A DNA stretch of 64,000 nucleotides from Pseudomonas lini. Lineage in GTDB: Bacteria; Pseudomonadota; Gammaproteobacteria; Pseudomonadales; Pseudomonadaceae. Made by a program: the position numbers and the translations under genes. Each line of letters opens with the position of its first letter. Position 1 is the stretch's first letter. The notes beneath the pieces are model-generated. The model was not told where the DNA came from, did not search any database, and saw only the letters and a program-made list of their open reading frames with translations. The DNA lies in the NCBI RefSeq assembly GCF_964063345.1, contig NZ_OZ061318.1:310001-374000 (forward strand), in the 5' to 3' direction. Below are positions 7,898 through 18,836 of this stretch, one piece after another.

Positions 7898-10800
7898 AGC
7901 GGAGTTTCCAGAGCAGCATCGGTACGCACCCCACGCCAGTGGTTGAAGCGATGGCGCAGTTTGTCGAGATAGAGGTAAACCACCGGGGTGGTGTAAAGGG
8001 TCAGCACCTGGCTGAAGACCAGCCCGCCGATAATGGTCAGGCCCAGCGGCTGACGCATTTCCGCCCCTTCGGCACGACTCAGCAACAACGGCAAGGCGCC
8101 GAGGATTGCCGCCAGGGTGGTCATCAGAATCGGTCGCAGCCGCTGCAGACAAGCGCTGCGGATCGACTCCAGTGGCTCCAGGCCCTGGTGCCGCTCCAGT
8201 TGCAGCGCCAGATCGATCATCAGAATGGCGTTTTTCTTCACCACGCCGATCAGCAAGAACAGCCCGAGCAAGGAGATCAGGCTGAACTCGCCGCCCAGCA
8301 CATAGATCGACAGCAACGCCCCGACCCCGGCCGACGGCAAGGTCGAGAGAATAGTCAGCGGGTGGATATAGCTTTCATACAGCACGCCCAACACCAGATA
8401 CACCGCCACCAGCGCGCCGAGAATCATCCACGGCTGGCTCTTCTGAGCGGCGGCAAACGCATCGGCAGTACCGGCCATTTTCGCGATCACGTCTTCGGGC
8501 AAACCGACCTTGGCAATCGCCCGCTCAATGGCCGCCGAACCCTGCTCCACCGTCACGCCTTCGGCCATGTCGAAAGCGATGCTTTCCGACGCGAACTGGC
8601 CTTCGTGGCTGACCCGGTCGTCTTCCAGGCTGTTTTCATAGTGAGCGATGGTCGACAGTGGAATCCGCGCACCGTCCGCCGTGATTACCTTGACCTGATT
8701 CAGGGTGATCGGGTCCTGGGCGTATTTCGGGTTGACCTCCATCACCACCTGATATTGGTTGAGGCTGTCGTAGATCGTTGAAATCTGCCGCTGGCTATAG
8801 GCGTTGTTCAACACCGCGGTGACCATGTCCATGTCCACGCCCAGACGCTTGGCCTGATCGCGATCGACGATCAGGGTCACTTGCTGGGCGCCACGGCCTT
8901 CGCGCGCATCAATCGCCGTCAGTTCCGGCAGCGCCTTGAGCGCGGTGACGACTTTCGGATACCACTCGCGCAACGCGCCGAGATCGCCGCTTTGCAGGAT
9001 GTAGGAATATTGCGAGGAGGTCTGCTCGCGGCCACCGCCAAATTGCAGGTCCTGATCCGCCATCAGCATCAACTGCGCACCGGGCACCTTGGGCATTTCC
9101 TTGCGCAGGCGTTCGATGACTTTCTGCGCGGACAGGTTGCGTTCCTTGATCGGTTTCAGCCGCACCAGCATGAAGGCGTTGTTGGTACCGTTGCTGCCAC
9201 CGATGAACCCGGCGACGCTTTGCACCGCCTCATCCTTGAGCACGGCCCGGCGGAAGATTTCCATCTTCGGCTGCATCACGCTGAACGACAGGCCATCGTC
9301 GCCGCGCACGAAACCGATCAACTGGCCAGTATCCTGCTGGGGTAGAAATGTTTTAGGAACAACGACATACAGCGCAATATTCACGCCAATCGTCACGAAC
9401 AGACTGAGCAAGGTCAGCCGACGGTGGCGCAACACCCAGTCGAGGCTGCTGGCGTATTTGCCGACCATCCATTCGTTGGTCCGCTGGCTCCAGCGTTGCA
9501 GGCGGTTTTCCTGACCCAGCGTATGCGGCTTAAGCCAGCGCGCGCAGAGCATCGGCGTCAGCGTCAGCGACACCAGCAACGACACCACAATGGCCGCCGC
9601 CAAGGTGATGGAAAACTCGCGGAACAGGCTTTCGATGATCCCGCCCATGAACAGGATCGACAGGAACACCGCCACCAGCGAGACGTTCATCGACAGCAGC
9701 GTGAAACCGACTTCCTGGGCCCCGAGGTACGCGGCCTTCATCGGCGACACGCCCTTGTCGATGTGCCGGGAAATGTTCTCCAGCACCACGATGGCGTCGT
9801 CCACCACCAGCCCGGTGGCCAGGATCAGCGCCATCAGCGACAGGTTGTTCAGGGAGAACCCGTAGAGGTACATCACCGCAAACGTTCCCACCAGCGACAC
9901 CGGCACCGCCAGGGTGGGAATCAGCGAGGCACGGAAGTTACCGAGGAACAGAAACACCACCAGAATCACCAGTGCCACGGCAACCAGCAAAGTCATTTCA
10001 GCTTCGTGCAGGGTGGCCTTGATCACCGGTGAACGGTCCATCGCCAGGTTCAGCTTGACGCTGGCCGGCAGCACGGCCTGCAACGCCGGCAGCTGCGCCT
10101 TGATCTCGTTGACCGTCTCGATGATGTTGGCGCCGGCCTGGCGGTTGATCACCAGCAACACCGCCGCGTCGTCGTTGAAAAAGCCGCTGTTGTAACGGTC
10201 CTCGACGCCGTCGCTGACCTTAGCCACATCCTTCAGGCGCAGGGCCGCGCCGTCCGCGTAGTGAATGATCAGCGACTCGTAATCCTTGGCCTTTTCCAGT
10301 TGATCGTTGGCCTGCACCTGCCACAGCCGCTGGCCGTCTTCGACCGAGCCCTTGGGTCGGCGCACGTTGGCGTTGGCGATGGTGTTGCGCACATCATCCA
10401 GCGCCACGCCGTACTGGTTGAGCGCCTGGGGTTCGAGTTCGATGCGCACCGCCGGCAACGAGCTGCCACCGATCTGCACTTCACCCACGCCCTGCACCTG
10501 CGACAGGCTCTGGGACAAAATGGTCGAGGCCAAGTCATAGAGCTGGCCTTTTTCCAGCACATCCGAGGTCAGCGACAACACCATGATCGGCGCCTGAGAC
10601 GGATTGACCTTCTTGTAGGTCGGCATACTGCGCATGCCGCTCGGCAACAAATTGCGCGAGGCGTTGATCGCCGCCTGCACTTCCCGCGCCGCGCCGTTGA
10701 TGTCGCGGTCCAGGTCGAATTGCAGAATCACCCGCGTCGAGCCTTGGCTGGAACGGCTGCTCATGGTGTTGACCCCGGCGATGGCGCCAAAGGAACGCTC

Positions 10801-11001
10801 AAGCGGCGTGGCCACGGTCGAGGCCATGACCTCCGGGCTCGCGCCGGGCAAACTGGCCTGAACCACGATCACCGGGAAGTCCATCTGCGGCAGCGGCGAT
10901 ACCGGCAACAGACCGAAGCTCACGCCGCCCAGCAATATGATCGCCAGGCTCAACAACATCGTCGCGACCGGGCGCTTGATGAAAGGTCCGGACAGGTTCA
11001 T
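7894..11001 (-). CDS. muxC: RND efflux transporter permease MuxC (MdtC-like)
   Basis: 1035 residues, normal for an RND/AcrB-superfamily proton antiporter. It has an N-terminal anchor helix ([22 protein letters not shown]), two large periplasmic loops, and a transmembrane block containing [20 protein letters not shown] with the paired acidic residues of the proton relay. MuxB and MuxC form a two-permease pump, like MdtBC of E. coli. In P. aeruginosa, MuxABC-OpmB exports novobiocin, aztreonam, macrolides and other compounds. It overlaps muxB and opmB by four bases (ATGA) on both sides, so the genes are translationally coupled. Confidence 0.94.
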   Translation of the reverse strand: MNLSGPFIKRPVATMLLSLAIILLGGVSFGLLPVSPLPQMDFPVIVVQASLPGASPEVMASTVATPLERSFGAIAGVNTMSSRSSQGSTRVILQFDLDRDINGAAREVQAAINASRNLLPSGMRSMPTYKKVNPSQAPIMVLSLTSDVLEKGQLYDLASTILSQSLSQVQGVGEVQIGGSSLPAVRIELEPQALNQYGVALDDVRNTIANANVRRPKGSVEDGQRLWQVQANDQLEKAKDYESLIIHYADGAALRLKDVAKVSDGVEDRYNSGFFNDDAAVLLVINRQAGANIIETVNEIKAQLPALQAVLPASVKLNLAMDRSPVIKATLHEAEMTLLVAVALVILVVFLFLGNFRASLIPTLAVPVSLVGTFAVMYLYGFSLNNLSLMALILATGLVVDDAIVVLENISRHIDKGVSPMKAAYLGAQEVGFTLLSMNVSLVAVFLSILFMGGIIESLFREFSITLAAAIVVSLLVSLTLTPMLCARWLKPHTLGQENRLQRWSQRTNEWMVGKYASSLDWVLRHRRLTLLSLFVTIGVNIALYVVVPKTFLPQQDTGQLIGFVRGDDGLSFSVMQPKMEIFRRAVLKDEAVQSVAGFIGGSNGTNNAFMLVRLKPIKERNLSAQKVIERLRKEMPKVPGAQLMLMADQDLQFGGGREQTSSQYSYILQSGDLGALREWYPKVVTALKALPELTAIDAREGRGAQQVTLIVDRDQAKRLGVDMDMVTAVLNNAYSQRQISTIYDSLNQYQVVMEVNPKYAQDPITLNQVKVITADGARIPLSTIAHYENSLEDDRVSHEGQFASESIAFDMAEGVTVEQGSAAIERAIAKVGLPEDVIAKMAGTADAFAAAQKSQPWMILGALVAVYLVLGVLYESYIHPLTILSTLPSAGVGALLSIYVLGGEFSLISLLGLFLLIGVVKKNAILMIDLALQLERHQGLEPLESIRSACLQRLRPILMTTLAAILGALPLLLSRAEGAEMRQPLGLTIIGGLVFSQVLTLYTTPVVYLYLDKLRHRFNHWRGVRTDAALETPL

Positions 11002-14000
11002 GGCTGTTCTACCGGTTCCACGGACTCGGACTTACGGCCCCAGCGCCGCCCGAGGCGGTCGAAGTACAAGTAGATGACGGGCGTGGTAAACAACGTCAGC
11101 ACCTGACTCACCAGCAAGCCACCGACCATCACCAGACCCAAAGGCTGGCGCAGTTCCGCGCCGGAACCCGTGGCCAGCATCAGAGGCACCGCGCCGAACA
11201 ACGCCGCCAGGGTGGTCATAAGAATCGGCCGGAAGCGCAGCAGCGCGGCCTGATAGATCGCGGTTTGCGGGTCCATGCCTTGGTTACGTTCCGCCTCGAG
11301 GGCGAAGTCGATCATCATGATCGCGTTCTTTTTCACGATGCCGATCAGCAGGATGATGCCGATGATCGCGATCATCCCCAGGTCATTGCCGCTCAACAGC
11401 AACGCCAGCAAGGCGCCGACCGCCGCCGAGGGCAAGGTCGAGAGAATGGTGATCGGGTGAATGTAACTCTCGTAGAGCACGCCGAGCACGATGTACATGG
11501 TCACCACCGCCGCCAGAATCAGCAGCAAGGTGCTCGACAGCGACGCCTGGAACGCTTCGGCCGCGCCCTGGAACTGGGTCTGCACGCCAATCGGCATGCC
11601 GATGTCTTTCTGCACCTGATCGATGATCTCCACCGCATGCCCCAGCGCCACGCCGGGCGCCAGGTTGAACGACATCATCACCGCCGGAAACTGGCCGATA
11701 TGGGTGATCGCCAGTTGCGCCTGACGCTCCTCGACATGCGCCAGGCTGGACAGGCGCACCTGACCGCCATCGGTGGTCTTGACGTGAATCTGGTTCAGCG
11801 CATCCGGGCCGATCTTCTCGCCGGACTGCGATTGCAGCACCACGCGGTATTGGCTGGCCTGGGTGTAAATGGTGGAAATCTGCCGCTGACCGAAGGCGTC
11901 GTACAGCGCGTCGGTGATGTTGGACACCGATACGCCGACCCGCGACGCCGCATCACGGTCGATCACCAGATAAACCTGCAAGCCCTTGTCCTGCAAATCG
12001 CTGGCGACGTCGGTCAGCTCCGGCCGTTGGGCCAGCGCTTCTACCAGACGCCCGCTCCACAGGCTGAGCAGCTCGGAATCCGGCGAGGACATGCTGAACT
12101 GGTACTGCGTGCGGCTGACCCGATCTTCGATGGTCAGGTCCTGCACCGGCTGCATGAACAGACGAATGCCGATCAGCTTGTCCAGCTCCGGTTGCAGGCG
12201 CGCAATCACTTCGGTGGCACTCAGGTCGCGATGGCTATGGGATTTGAGGTTGATCAGCAGCCGGCCGCTGTTCAGCGTCGAGTTGTCGCCATCGACCCCG
12301 ATGTAGGACGACAGGCTTTCGACCGCCGGATCGGCCAGGATCACCTTGGCCAGTGCCTGCTGACGCTCGCTCATCGCCGTAAAGGAAATCGACTGCGGTG
12401 CCTCGGAAATCCCCTGGATCACCCCGGTGTCCTGCACCGGAAAGAAACCCTTGGGCACCACCATATACAGGAACACGGTCAAGGCCAGCGTGCCGATGGC
12501 AACCATCAGGGTCAGCGGTTGATGCTTGAGAACCCACTTTAACTTGCGCCCGTAAGCCGCGATCATCCAATCAATTGCGGCACCACTGGAGCGGTAAAAC
12601 CGGCCCTGTTCTGCTTCCTTGGGTTCACGTTTGAGCAGCCGTGCGCACATCATTGGCGTCAGGGTCAGGGAGACGACAAGGGAAATCAGGATCGCCACCG
12701 CCAGAGTGATCGCAAACTCACGGAACAAGCGCCCCACTACGTCGGCCATGAACAGCAGCGGAATCAACACCGCGATCAGCGACAGCGTCAGGGAAATCAG
12801 GGTGAAGCCAATCTGCTTGGCGCCCTTGAGCGCCGCTTGCAGCGGGCTGTCGCCCTCTTCGATATATCGGGAAATGTTCTCCAGCATGACGATCGCATCG
12901 TCCACCACAAAACCGGTGGCGATGGTCAGCGCCATCAGGGTCAGGTTGTTGACCGAAAAGCCTGCGAGGTACATCACGCCGAAGGTGCCGATCAACGACA
13001 GCGGCACGGCCACCGACGGAATGATCGTGGCGCTGGCCCGCCGCAAGAACAGGAACGTGACCATCACCACCAGCGCGATGGCGATCAGCAGTTCGTGTTG
13101 CACGTCGGTGACCGAGGCACGGATGGTCTGAGTGCGGTCGGTGAGTACCGTGACGTCGAGGCCGGCCGGCAGGTTGTCGGTGATGTTCGGCAGCAAGGCC
13201 TTGATCCGGTCGACCACTTCGATGACGTTGGCGCCGGGCTGGCGCTGGATGTTCAGCAGAACGGCCTGGTTTTCATTGGCCCACGCCGCCAGACGTTCGT
13301 TTTCGGCACCGTCGACGATCTCTGCCACGTCCTTGAGCCGCAACGGCGCGCCGTTAGCGTAGGCGAGGATCAGGTTGGCGTAGTCCTTGGGGGAAGTCAG
13401 TTGGTCGTTGGCGTCGAGCATCGACACCCGGGTCGGGCCGTCGAAGTTGCCCTTGGGCTGATTGACGTTGGAGGCACCGATCAGGGTGCGCACGTCCGAC
13501 AGGTTCAGGCCGTTGGCCGCCAGGGCCTCGGGGTTGACCTTGATGCGCACGGCCTGACGCTGGCCGCCGGCAATGCTGACCATGCCGACGCCGCTGATCT
13601 GGGCGATTTTTTGCGCCATGCGCGTGTCGACCAAATCATTGAGTTTGGGCAACAGCATGGTTTTCGAGGTAATCGCCAATGTCAGCACCGGGGTGTCCGC
13701 CGGGTTGACCTTGTTGTACACCGGCGGTGCCGGCAGGTCTTTGGGCAGCAAATTGGTCGCGGCGTTGATCGCGGCCTGCACCTGCTGCTCGGCAACGTCC
13801 ATGTTGATGTCGAGACTGAACCGCAGGGTCAGCACCGACGCGCCGCCGGAGCTGGTGGACGCCATCTGGGTCAGGCCGGGCATCTGCCCGAACTGACGCT
13901 CCAGCGGCGCAGTCACGGCGCTGGTCATGACATCCGGGCTGGCGCCGGGATAGAGGGTCATGACGCGAATGGTCGGGTAGTCGACCTGGGGCAATGCCGA

Positions 14001-14102
14001 CACTGGCAGCAGCCGATAAGCAATCACGCCGGCCAGAATAATCGCCAGCATGCTCAGGGTCGTGGCGACCGGGCGAAGGATGAACAGCCGCGAGATGTTC
14101 AT
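10998..14102 (-). CDS. muxB: RND efflux transporter permease MuxB (MdtB-like)
   Basis: 1034 residues and clearly homologous to the following muxC. N-terminal helix [22 protein letters not shown]; central transmembrane motif [22 protein letters not shown] carries the two proton-relay aspartates; the C-terminal transmembrane block includes [17 protein letters not shown]. Together with MuxC it should form the heterotrimeric inner-membrane pump. The start overlaps the muxA stop as ATGA, and its stop overlaps the muxC start the same way. The C-terminal cytoplasmic tail is short and charged. Confidence 0.94.
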   Translation of the reverse strand: MNISRLFILRPVATTLSMLAIILAGVIAYRLLPVSALPQVDYPTIRVMTLYPGASPDVMTSAVTAPLERQFGQMPGLTQMASTSSGGASVLTLRFSLDINMDVAEQQVQAAINAATNLLPKDLPAPPVYNKVNPADTPVLTLAITSKTMLLPKLNDLVDTRMAQKIAQISGVGMVSIAGGQRQAVRIKVNPEALAANGLNLSDVRTLIGASNVNQPKGNFDGPTRVSMLDANDQLTSPKDYANLILAYANGAPLRLKDVAEIVDGAENERLAAWANENQAVLLNIQRQPGANVIEVVDRIKALLPNITDNLPAGLDVTVLTDRTQTIRASVTDVQHELLIAIALVVMVTFLFLRRASATIIPSVAVPLSLIGTFGVMYLAGFSVNNLTLMALTIATGFVVDDAIVMLENISRYIEEGDSPLQAALKGAKQIGFTLISLTLSLIAVLIPLLFMADVVGRLFREFAITLAVAILISLVVSLTLTPMMCARLLKREPKEAEQGRFYRSSGAAIDWMIAAYGRKLKWVLKHQPLTLMVAIGTLALTVFLYMVVPKGFFPVQDTGVIQGISEAPQSISFTAMSERQQALAKVILADPAVESLSSYIGVDGDNSTLNSGRLLINLKSHSHRDLSATEVIARLQPELDKLIGIRLFMQPVQDLTIEDRVSRTQYQFSMSSPDSELLSLWSGRLVEALAQRPELTDVASDLQDKGLQVYLVIDRDAASRVGVSVSNITDALYDAFGQRQISTIYTQASQYRVVLQSQSGEKIGPDALNQIHVKTTDGGQVRLSSLAHVEERQAQLAITHIGQFPAVMMSFNLAPGVALGHAVEIIDQVQKDIGMPIGVQTQFQGAAEAFQASLSSTLLLILAAVVTMYIVLGVLYESYIHPITILSTLPSAAVGALLALLLSGNDLGMIAIIGIILLIGIVKKNAIMMIDFALEAERNQGMDPQTAIYQAALLRFRPILMTTLAALFGAVPLMLATGSGAELRQPLGLVMVGGLLVSQVLTLFTTPVIYLYFDRLGRRWGRKSESVEPVEQP

Positions 14103-15415
14103 GCGCCGCCCTTTTTCGCCTTGTCGGTGGCCGTCGCGTCAGGTGCAGTGGCGGCCGACTTGCCTTGCAGGTGTTCGGTCGGAGTGGTCGGCACATCCTT
14201 GCTGTCGTTGACGACCTCCACTTCGCTGCCTTCCTTCAGGCGGTCGGTGCCTTCAAGGACCACCCGATCACCAGCGGCCAGACCTTCGGTGATCACCGTG
14301 TTGTCACCGTCACTGGCGCCGACTTTCAACTGGCGGATGGTGACCTTCTTGTCGCCGTCCATGGCATAGACGAACGTGCCGTTGGTGCCGAACTGGATGG
14401 CGGCCGAAGGCGCAAGCACCACGCCCTTAAGGGTGTCGGCCAGCAAGTGGACATTGACGAATTGATTAGGGAACAGCGCTTGATCGCGGTTCTCGAAACG
14501 GGCCTTGAATTTCAGGGTGCCAGTGGTGACATCGATCTGGTTGTCCAGGCTCTGCAACACGCCCGTGGCCTGCAGTTTAGTGTCGCCACGGTCCCAGGCT
14601 TCGGCCGGGAGCTTGGCGCCGGTGCGATAGCGGGCCAGTACGGTGTCCAGGCTGTTTTCCGGCAAGGTGAAAGCCACGCTGATCGGTTGGGTCTGGGTGA
14701 TGATCACCAGCGCCGTGGTGTCGTTGGCCGCCACAAGGTTGCCGACATCCAGTTGACGCAGGCCCACACGCCCGGCGATTGGGGCGCGAATTTTGGTGAA
14801 TTCCAGATTGAGCTTGGCGTCATTGACCGCCGCCTGATTGGTCTTGACCGTGCCCAGGTATTGGCCGACCAATGCTTCGGCAGTGTCCAGGGTTTGCTTG
14901 GCGATACTGTCTTCGCGGTACAGGCCGCGATAGCGCTCGACATCGACCTGAGCGTTTTTCAGTTGCGCTTGATTCTGCAGCAAGGTGCCTTCGGCCTGGA
15001 GCAAGGCGTTCTGGTAAGGACGCGGATCGATCTCGGCCAGCAGGTCGCCCGCCTTGACCATCTGCCCTTCTTCGAACGAAATCTTGATCAACTCACCGCC
15101 AACGCGACTGCGCACATTGATGGTGTTCAGCGCGGTCACGGTGCCCAGCGCCTTGTAATACAGCGGAAAATCGCCTTTGACCGCTGGAGCCACGCGCACC
15201 GGCACCGGCCCGGACGCCCCACCAAACCCTGGACGCATCCCCCCCGATCGACCGGTGTGCCCGGCAACGGCTTTCTGCCCTGCGCCCTCCTTCGGGCTGC
15301 TGCCTGCGGGCCAGAATTTCCAGCACAGGCCAGCGATGACCAACAGGACAAGCAGGCCGAACAGCCAGCGACGAGGATTGCGGGAAGCGGAGGATTGCAT
15401 TGAGTGATCAACCAT
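14099..15415 (-). CDS. muxA: RND periplasmic adaptor MuxA (membrane fusion protein)
   Basis: First gene of muxABC-opmB. A membrane anchor ([18 protein letters not shown]) near the N terminus precedes a Gly/Ser/Lys-rich linker, a lipoyl/barrel-sandwich domain ([16 protein letters not shown]), an alpha-helical hairpin (about 125-195) and beta-barrel/membrane-proximal domains. The low-complexity C-terminal tail is rich in Thr, Ala and Lys. Start choice is uncertain: ATG 15415 has an AAGAAG ribosome site about 12 bases upstream, and GTG 15457 is also in frame without one. The tripartite context makes the call firm. Confidence 0.92.
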   Translation of the reverse strand: MVDHSMQSSASRNPRRWLFGLLVLLVIAGLCWKFWPAGSSPKEGAGQKAVAGHTGRSGGMRPGFGGASGPVPVRVAPAVKGDFPLYYKALGTVTALNTINVRSRVGGELIKISFEEGQMVKAGDLLAEIDPRPYQNALLQAEGTLLQNQAQLKNAQVDVERYRGLYREDSIAKQTLDTAEALVGQYLGTVKTNQAAVNDAKLNLEFTKIRAPIAGRVGLRQLDVGNLVAANDTTALVIITQTQPISVAFTLPENSLDTVLARYRTGAKLPAEAWDRGDTKLQATGVLQSLDNQIDVTTGTLKFKARFENRDQALFPNQFVNVHLLADTLKGVVLAPSAAIQFGTNGTFVYAMDGDKKVTIRQLKVGASDGDNTVITEGLAAGDRVVLEGTDRLKEGSEVEVVNDSKDVPTTPTEHLQGKSAATAPDATATDKAKKGGA

Positions 15416-15480
15416 TGGGCGCGTGGGCTTCTTTACATGAGGCTGAACGATAAGCACTGGTGGGTATTAAGCAAAGCGCC

Positions 15481-15496
15481 TTTACCGGCAATTTAC
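15481..15496 (-). promoter_or_regulatory. Possible CpxR-type box upstream of muxA
   Basis: On the minus strand, GTAAA-N6-GTAAA lies 66-81 bases before the chosen muxA start. The E. coli CpxR consensus is GTAAA-N4-8-GTAAA. Seen by eye; there is no cpxR gene in the window, so the link is inference. Confidence 0.35.
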
Positions 15497-15532
15497 CTTT
15501 GGCTTACGTAACAGGAGGTTAGGGACACAAAT

Positions 15533-15561
15533 GAAAACGGCCTGGACAGGGCCAGGCCGTT
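15533..15561 (-). terminator. Rho-independent terminator of tpx
   Basis: Ten-base stem AACGGCCTGG/CCAGGCCGTT (15536-15545 and 15552-15561) with a six-base loop. On the minus strand the stem is followed by TTTTCAT, fitting termination just after tpx and before muxA. Confidence 0.75.
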
Positions 15562-15580
15562 AACAATTGTAAAACTTCGC

Positions 15581-16081
15581 TTATTTCAGAACGGCGAGCG
15601 CTGCGTCGTAGTTCGGCTCTTCCGCGATTTCCTTGACCAGCTCGCTATGCAGGACATTGTCGTTTTCGTCCAGCACCACGACGGCACGGGCGGTCAGGCC
15701 TTTGAGTGGGCCATCGGCAATCGCTACACCGTAGTTCTCGATGAACTCGGCACCGCGCAGGGTCGACAGGTTCTGCACGTTTTCCAGGCCTTCGGCGCCG
15801 CAGAAACGAGCCTGGGCGAACGGCAGGTCAGCAGAGATGCACAGCACGACAGTGTTGGCGATGTCGTTGGCCTGGGCGTTGAACTTGCGCACCGAAGTAG
15901 CGCAGGTCGGGGTGTCGATGCTTGGGAAGATGTTCAGCACTTTGCGCTTGCCGGCGAAGCTCGCCAGGGTCACGTCGGACAGATTGCCGGCAACCAGAGA
16001 AAAGGCTGGCGCCTTGGAACCGGCTTGTGGCAGTTGGCCGTTGACTTGAACCGGGTTGCCTTTAAGAGTGACTTGAGCCAT
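15581..16081 (-). CDS. tpx: Thiol peroxidase Tpx (atypical 2-Cys peroxiredoxin)
   Basis: 166 residues, the usual Tpx length. The peroxidatic Cys lies in [13 protein letters not shown] (about residue 60) and the resolving Cys in [11 protein letters not shown] (about 94), the arrangement of E. coli Tpx. It reduces hydrogen and alkyl hydroperoxides in the cytoplasm or periplasm, recharged by thioredoxin. The start [11 protein letters not shown] at 16081 has an AAGGA site upstream (ACTCCGTTC region) and matches the family N terminus; a longer in-frame extension to 16189 is not family-like. tpx also neighbours muxA in other Pseudomonas. Confidence 0.95.
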   Translation of the reverse strand: MAQVTLKGNPVQVNGQLPQAGSKAPAFSLVAGNLSDVTLASFAGKRKVLNIFPSIDTPTCATSVRKFNAQANDIANTVVLCISADLPFAQARFCGAEGLENVQNLSTLRGAEFIENYGVAIADGPLKGLTARAVVVLDENDNVLHSELVKEIAEEPNYDAALAVLK

Positions 16082-16249
16082 GAACGGAGTCCTTCTGAAC
16101 GTTGAAGTAGAGAGTTTTGACGAGGCCGAAGTTAACCACGAAATGGGCTGACGACCTATGCCCAGATACAAATTGTGATATGTCGTCACACAAAACTGGA
16201 TATACGTGCTTCAACAAAACTTAACACTGCATAACCCTGTGCGGGCTTG

Positions 16250-16344
16250 TGTGGCGAGGGCGCTTGCTCCCGCTCGACTGCGTAGCCGTCGCAAGCTTTT
16301 GGGGCCGCTTCGCGACCCAGCGGGAGCAAGCTCCCTCGCCACAC
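16250..16344. repeat. REPIN (GGCGAGGG-CTTGCTC class)
   Basis: Arms at 16250-16273 and 16320-16343. Immediately left (16240-16249) is GCGGGCTTGT from the other REP class, giving a hybrid junction also seen at 25419-25440. Confidence 0.85.
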
Positions 16345-16378
16345 AAGTCAGCTCCCACAGGATTGGATGCACTTCGCA

Positions 16379-16822
16379 CTATCCGAGCAAGCGCAACATA
16401 TTGCGGTGCCGCGCTTCGAAAATCCGCCGCATGTAGGCATTGACCAGCAGCCATTCCAACGGTGCGCCACCCATGGCCGCATAGGTCACACGGTCGGTGT
16501 ACAGCGTACCGCCCTCGCCCGCCGCCACCCGATGTTCATGACGAAAGGCCGCCATTGGCCCCTTGAGCATTTCATCGATGAAATGGTGCTCGCCCACCTC
16601 GCGGATCACCACCGTCCAATTCGACGGGATCAAGTTGAACATCCAGTGTCGAAAGCGAAACTGTCGATCGGCTTCAATGCGCAGGTTGGTCAGGTCGATA
16701 TCACCCAACGGCGTGACCCGTTCCGGGAAGATCTTCGGGAAGTTGACGCCTTCCAGGCAGAAGTCGAGCACTTGCCGGGGCGTGCGGTTGGGGATCAGGG
16801 TGGTGAGTTCCAGAACAGGCAT
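16379..16822 (-). CDS. SRPBCC/START-like domain protein
   Basis: About 147 residues from ATG 16822 (an in-frame ATG at 16834 has its AGGA directly abutting, so the internal start is preferred). The protein starts PVLELTTLIPNRTPRQVLDFCLEG, then repeats the pattern of a helix-grip fold: N-terminal strand, hinge helix, beta sheet with RVTPLGDIDL and GGTLYTDRVTYAA, and a C-terminal long helix (LEWLLVNAYMRRIFEARHRNML). Such proteins resemble polyketide-cyclase/StAR-like ligand-binding folds; the ligand is unknown. It lies 47 bases downstream of the pyocin-related fusion gene on the same strand, but nothing links its function to bacteriocin biology. Confidence 0.75.
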   Translation of the reverse strand: MPVLELTTLIPNRTPRQVLDFCLEGVNFPKIFPERVTPLGDIDLTNLRIEADRQFRFRHWMFNLIPSNWTVVIREVGEHHFIDEMLKGPMAAFRHEHRVAAGEGGTLYTDRVTYAAMGGAPLEWLLVNAYMRRIFEARHRNMLRLLG

Positions 16823-16869
16823 AGACGGTAACATTCCTTAGTTTGGCGGGTGGCTGATTAGCGGCTGCG

Positions 16870-18453
16870 TTAGAGCACAGTCGCGCCAGGTTTTGCTTCA
16901 GCAATGGTCATTCCAGGGTATTCGCGCCGATCTCTGAACATGATGTAAAGCGGGTCCAGGCCCGTCGCTGGCGGGAAGACAACGACATAATCATCGAAAC
17001 GAATTGCGGCCATGTCACTGAAGGACTCCAACAAGGGCACAGATGAAGACCGGAGAAATCCCAGCCGATACTCGGGGGCTGGCGCCAGGGTCGAGGTGGT
17101 TTCAATGGTAGCTGGCGCACTCCAGCTCACGATCATCGGGGCCGATCCGTCAGCCGTGAAGCAGTAGGTCTTCAGTTGCTCATTCCAGACGGCGGCTCGC
17201 ACCCTCACTCTGGCCGATAATGCGCTGCCATTCGTCGGCGTAATCGCCACCTGTAGCAATGTCTTTATTTCCCTCAGGCCTCGGGACATAGTCCCGGGTG
17301 GAACGGCGTACGTGCCGCTGCTCATCCTGAAAGGAAGATCGACTTCGGCACCCGACGCGGCCAAACCCTGCCAATCCTGACCCTCGATTGGCAGCAACTC
17401 GAGCAGAGGAACGCTGAGCCCATACCTGCCCACTTCGGCCCGACTGAAAAAATCAAATTGCAGCACGGCGGCGTATTGACCTTGATGATCCTGGGTTCCC
17501 GAGGTGATCTGCCAGGTAAACTCCGCCACCGCCGAGCGTATGGCCTTTTGCAGCGCGACCCGATGGGTTTCCAATGGTTGCGCAAGGCCGCCATCGAGGA
17601 AAATACCCGGTCGCGCATTGGCAAAGGCAAGCGGTGCAAAAAGCAGTTCGGACACCTGAGTCGGCCCTGTTCCCTGCTGATAACGCTGATCAACGAGTTG
17701 TGTTTGCGCGACCACCAGCAGCGCCTCGGCATCCATTTGAAAGCGATGGAGACGTTGATTGATCTCATTCAGCTTCGCCAGATAGCGGTCGTAAGTGACG
17801 TTGATCTGGTGGGCGATACTTTGCCACTGCGCGTGCTCGGATCGGGCGTAGGACAGGTCGCGCCGGGCGCTGTCTCGCTTGAATGTGAGGCTCATTTTCC
17901 AGTATTCGTACCGGCGAGCTGCCAGGCGCGCTTCAAACTCGGCGACCTCCAGAGCACGGATGTCTGCCTCGCGCCCACGGATGTCCACTTGGGCGCTCTG
18001 TCGCTGACTCAGGTGTTTGATCCGTTGTTCGAAAAGAATGAGTTCCGCTTCTGCCGCCCGCTCCGAGGCCAGCAGATCGACGGCGGTTTTTTGTACGTCC
18101 GCCAGATTATGGGCAATGCGCTGCTGCGTCATCTGCGCCAGGGTCAACGGCGCTCCCGGTCTTGCAACAACCGGACGTGGAACAGGAGCCCCCTCCCCCT
18201 TGAATGCTGCACGGTTCTGTTTGTGGTACCAGTCTTTGACGTAGTACACGACCGAGCCCGATAAATAGGTGTTCGTATCGTCCTCCGGCGGATAAAACAG
18301 CAGGTCTGCGCCTTTCGGGTGACCCACGATGCGATCGAAATGATTGATCAGTCGGTCGTGGTCCTGTTTCGGCAGATCGACGGCCCAGATTCTGTCGACC
18401 AGTGCCTGGAATTCGGGCTCGGTGTAATCCTTGAGTGTTGTTTTAAGTTCCAT
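16870..18453 (-). CDS. Im9-like immunity domain fused to an S-pyocin body without a cytotoxic domain
   Basis: 527 residues. Residues 1-85 are a colicin E/S-pyocin DNase immunity domain (MELKTTLKDYTEPEF, GADLLFYPPEDD; compare Im9 and its FYP/YYP toxin-binding helix). A short Pro-rich linker (86-104) leads to a long charged helical region (about 105-260), then a Pyocin_S-type translocation domain (about 265-515) ending PLYIMFRDRREYPGM. That motif normally joins the translocation domain to the nuclease; here the protein stops 13 residues later. Start chosen at 18453 because AAGGAA lies 9 bases upstream. It is 107 bases after the true immunity gene, separated by a hairpin. No frameshift remnant of a nuclease is visible downstream. 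Function unknown: a decoy or immunity carrier, or a decayed pyocin. Confidence 0.8.
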   Translation of the reverse strand: MELKTTLKDYTEPEFQALVDRIWAVDLPKQDHDRLINHFDRIVGHPKGADLLFYPPEDDTNTYLSGSVVYYVKDWYHKQNRAAFKGEGAPVPRPVVARPGAPLTLAQMTQQRIAHNLADVQKTAVDLLASERAAEAELILFEQRIKHLSQRQSAQVDIRGREADIRALEVAEFEARLAARRYEYWKMSLTFKRDSARRDLSYARSEHAQWQSIAHQINVTYDRYLAKLNEINQRLHRFQMDAEALLVVAQTQLVDQRYQQGTGPTQVSELLFAPLAFANARPGIFLDGGLAQPLETHRVALQKAIRSAVAEFTWQITSGTQDHQGQYAAVLQFDFFSRAEVGRYGLSVPLLELLPIEGQDWQGLAASGAEVDLPFRMSSGTYAVPPGTMSRGLREIKTLLQVAITPTNGSALSARVRVRAAVWNEQLKTYCFTADGSAPMIVSWSAPATIETTSTLAPAPEYRLGFLRSSSVPLLESFSDMAAIRFDDYVVVFPPATGLDPLYIMFRDRREYPGMTIAEAKPGATVL

Positions 18454-18499
18454 CTTTATGGCTTCCTTGTTTCTGGCACACAACGGTTGCCAGATAACA

Positions 18500-18529
18500 G
18501 CATCTGCTCATGTTGTGATGAGCAGATGC
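18500..18529 (-). terminator. Perfect 12-bp hairpin between immunity gene and fusion gene
   Basis: Arms GCATCTGCTCAT (18500-18511) and its exact inverse (18518-18529), six-base loop. Only a weak T-rich tail follows on the minus strand, so it may be a terminator, an attenuator or an mRNA stabiliser splitting toxin-immunity from the fusion gene. Confidence 0.55.
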
Positions 18530-18560
18530 CTTTGAGTTGTTTGCGTTTCAAGCCGTGCAG

Positions 18561-18836
18561 TTATTCTGGCTTGAAGCCGGGCTTTTTATTTAGTGCGCGC
18601 CATTCTTTGACTTCTTTCAGGATGCCCTCTGGACTGTCCTCTTGGCCTTCCTTTGGGTAGAAGATGACGTCCGAACGACCTGGATGCTCAGTAATACGTT
18701 CAAAATGCGTGAGAAGTCGATCCAGATATACCTCCAGTTCCCTACCCTCCAAGCCACTAGGATAATGGTCAAACCCTTTCAAAAAATTCAGAAAGTCTAT
18801 TTCAGTGTAATCCTCTAATTTCTCTTTAAAGATCAT
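18561..18836 (-). CDS. DNase-bacteriocin immunity protein (Im2/Im9 family)
   Basis: 91 residues, close to Im9 (86). Diagnostic features: KLEDYTEIDFLNFL at the start, HFERITEHPGRSDVIFYPKEGQEDSPEGI with the FYP triplet of helix III, and C-terminal VKEWRALNKKPGFK. It would bind the exosite of the HNH DNase and protect the producer. Start at 18836 follows AAGGAAAG by 11 bases on the minus strand; the gene begins 11 bases inside the 3' end of the toxin gene, so the two are translationally coupled. Pairing with the adjacent toxin is therefore near certain. Confidence 0.95.
   Translation of the reverse strand: MIFKEKLEDYTEIDFLNFLKGFDHYPSGLEGRELEVYLDRLLTHFERITEHPGRSDVIFYPKEGQEDSPEGILKEVKEWRALNKKPGFKPE

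Noticed and set aside
16870..18453. The fusion gene as a sequencing frameshift of a complete pyocin
   Set aside because: The frame is open for 527 codons with an N-terminal immunity domain; the region after its stop encodes an SRPBCC gene, not a nuclease.
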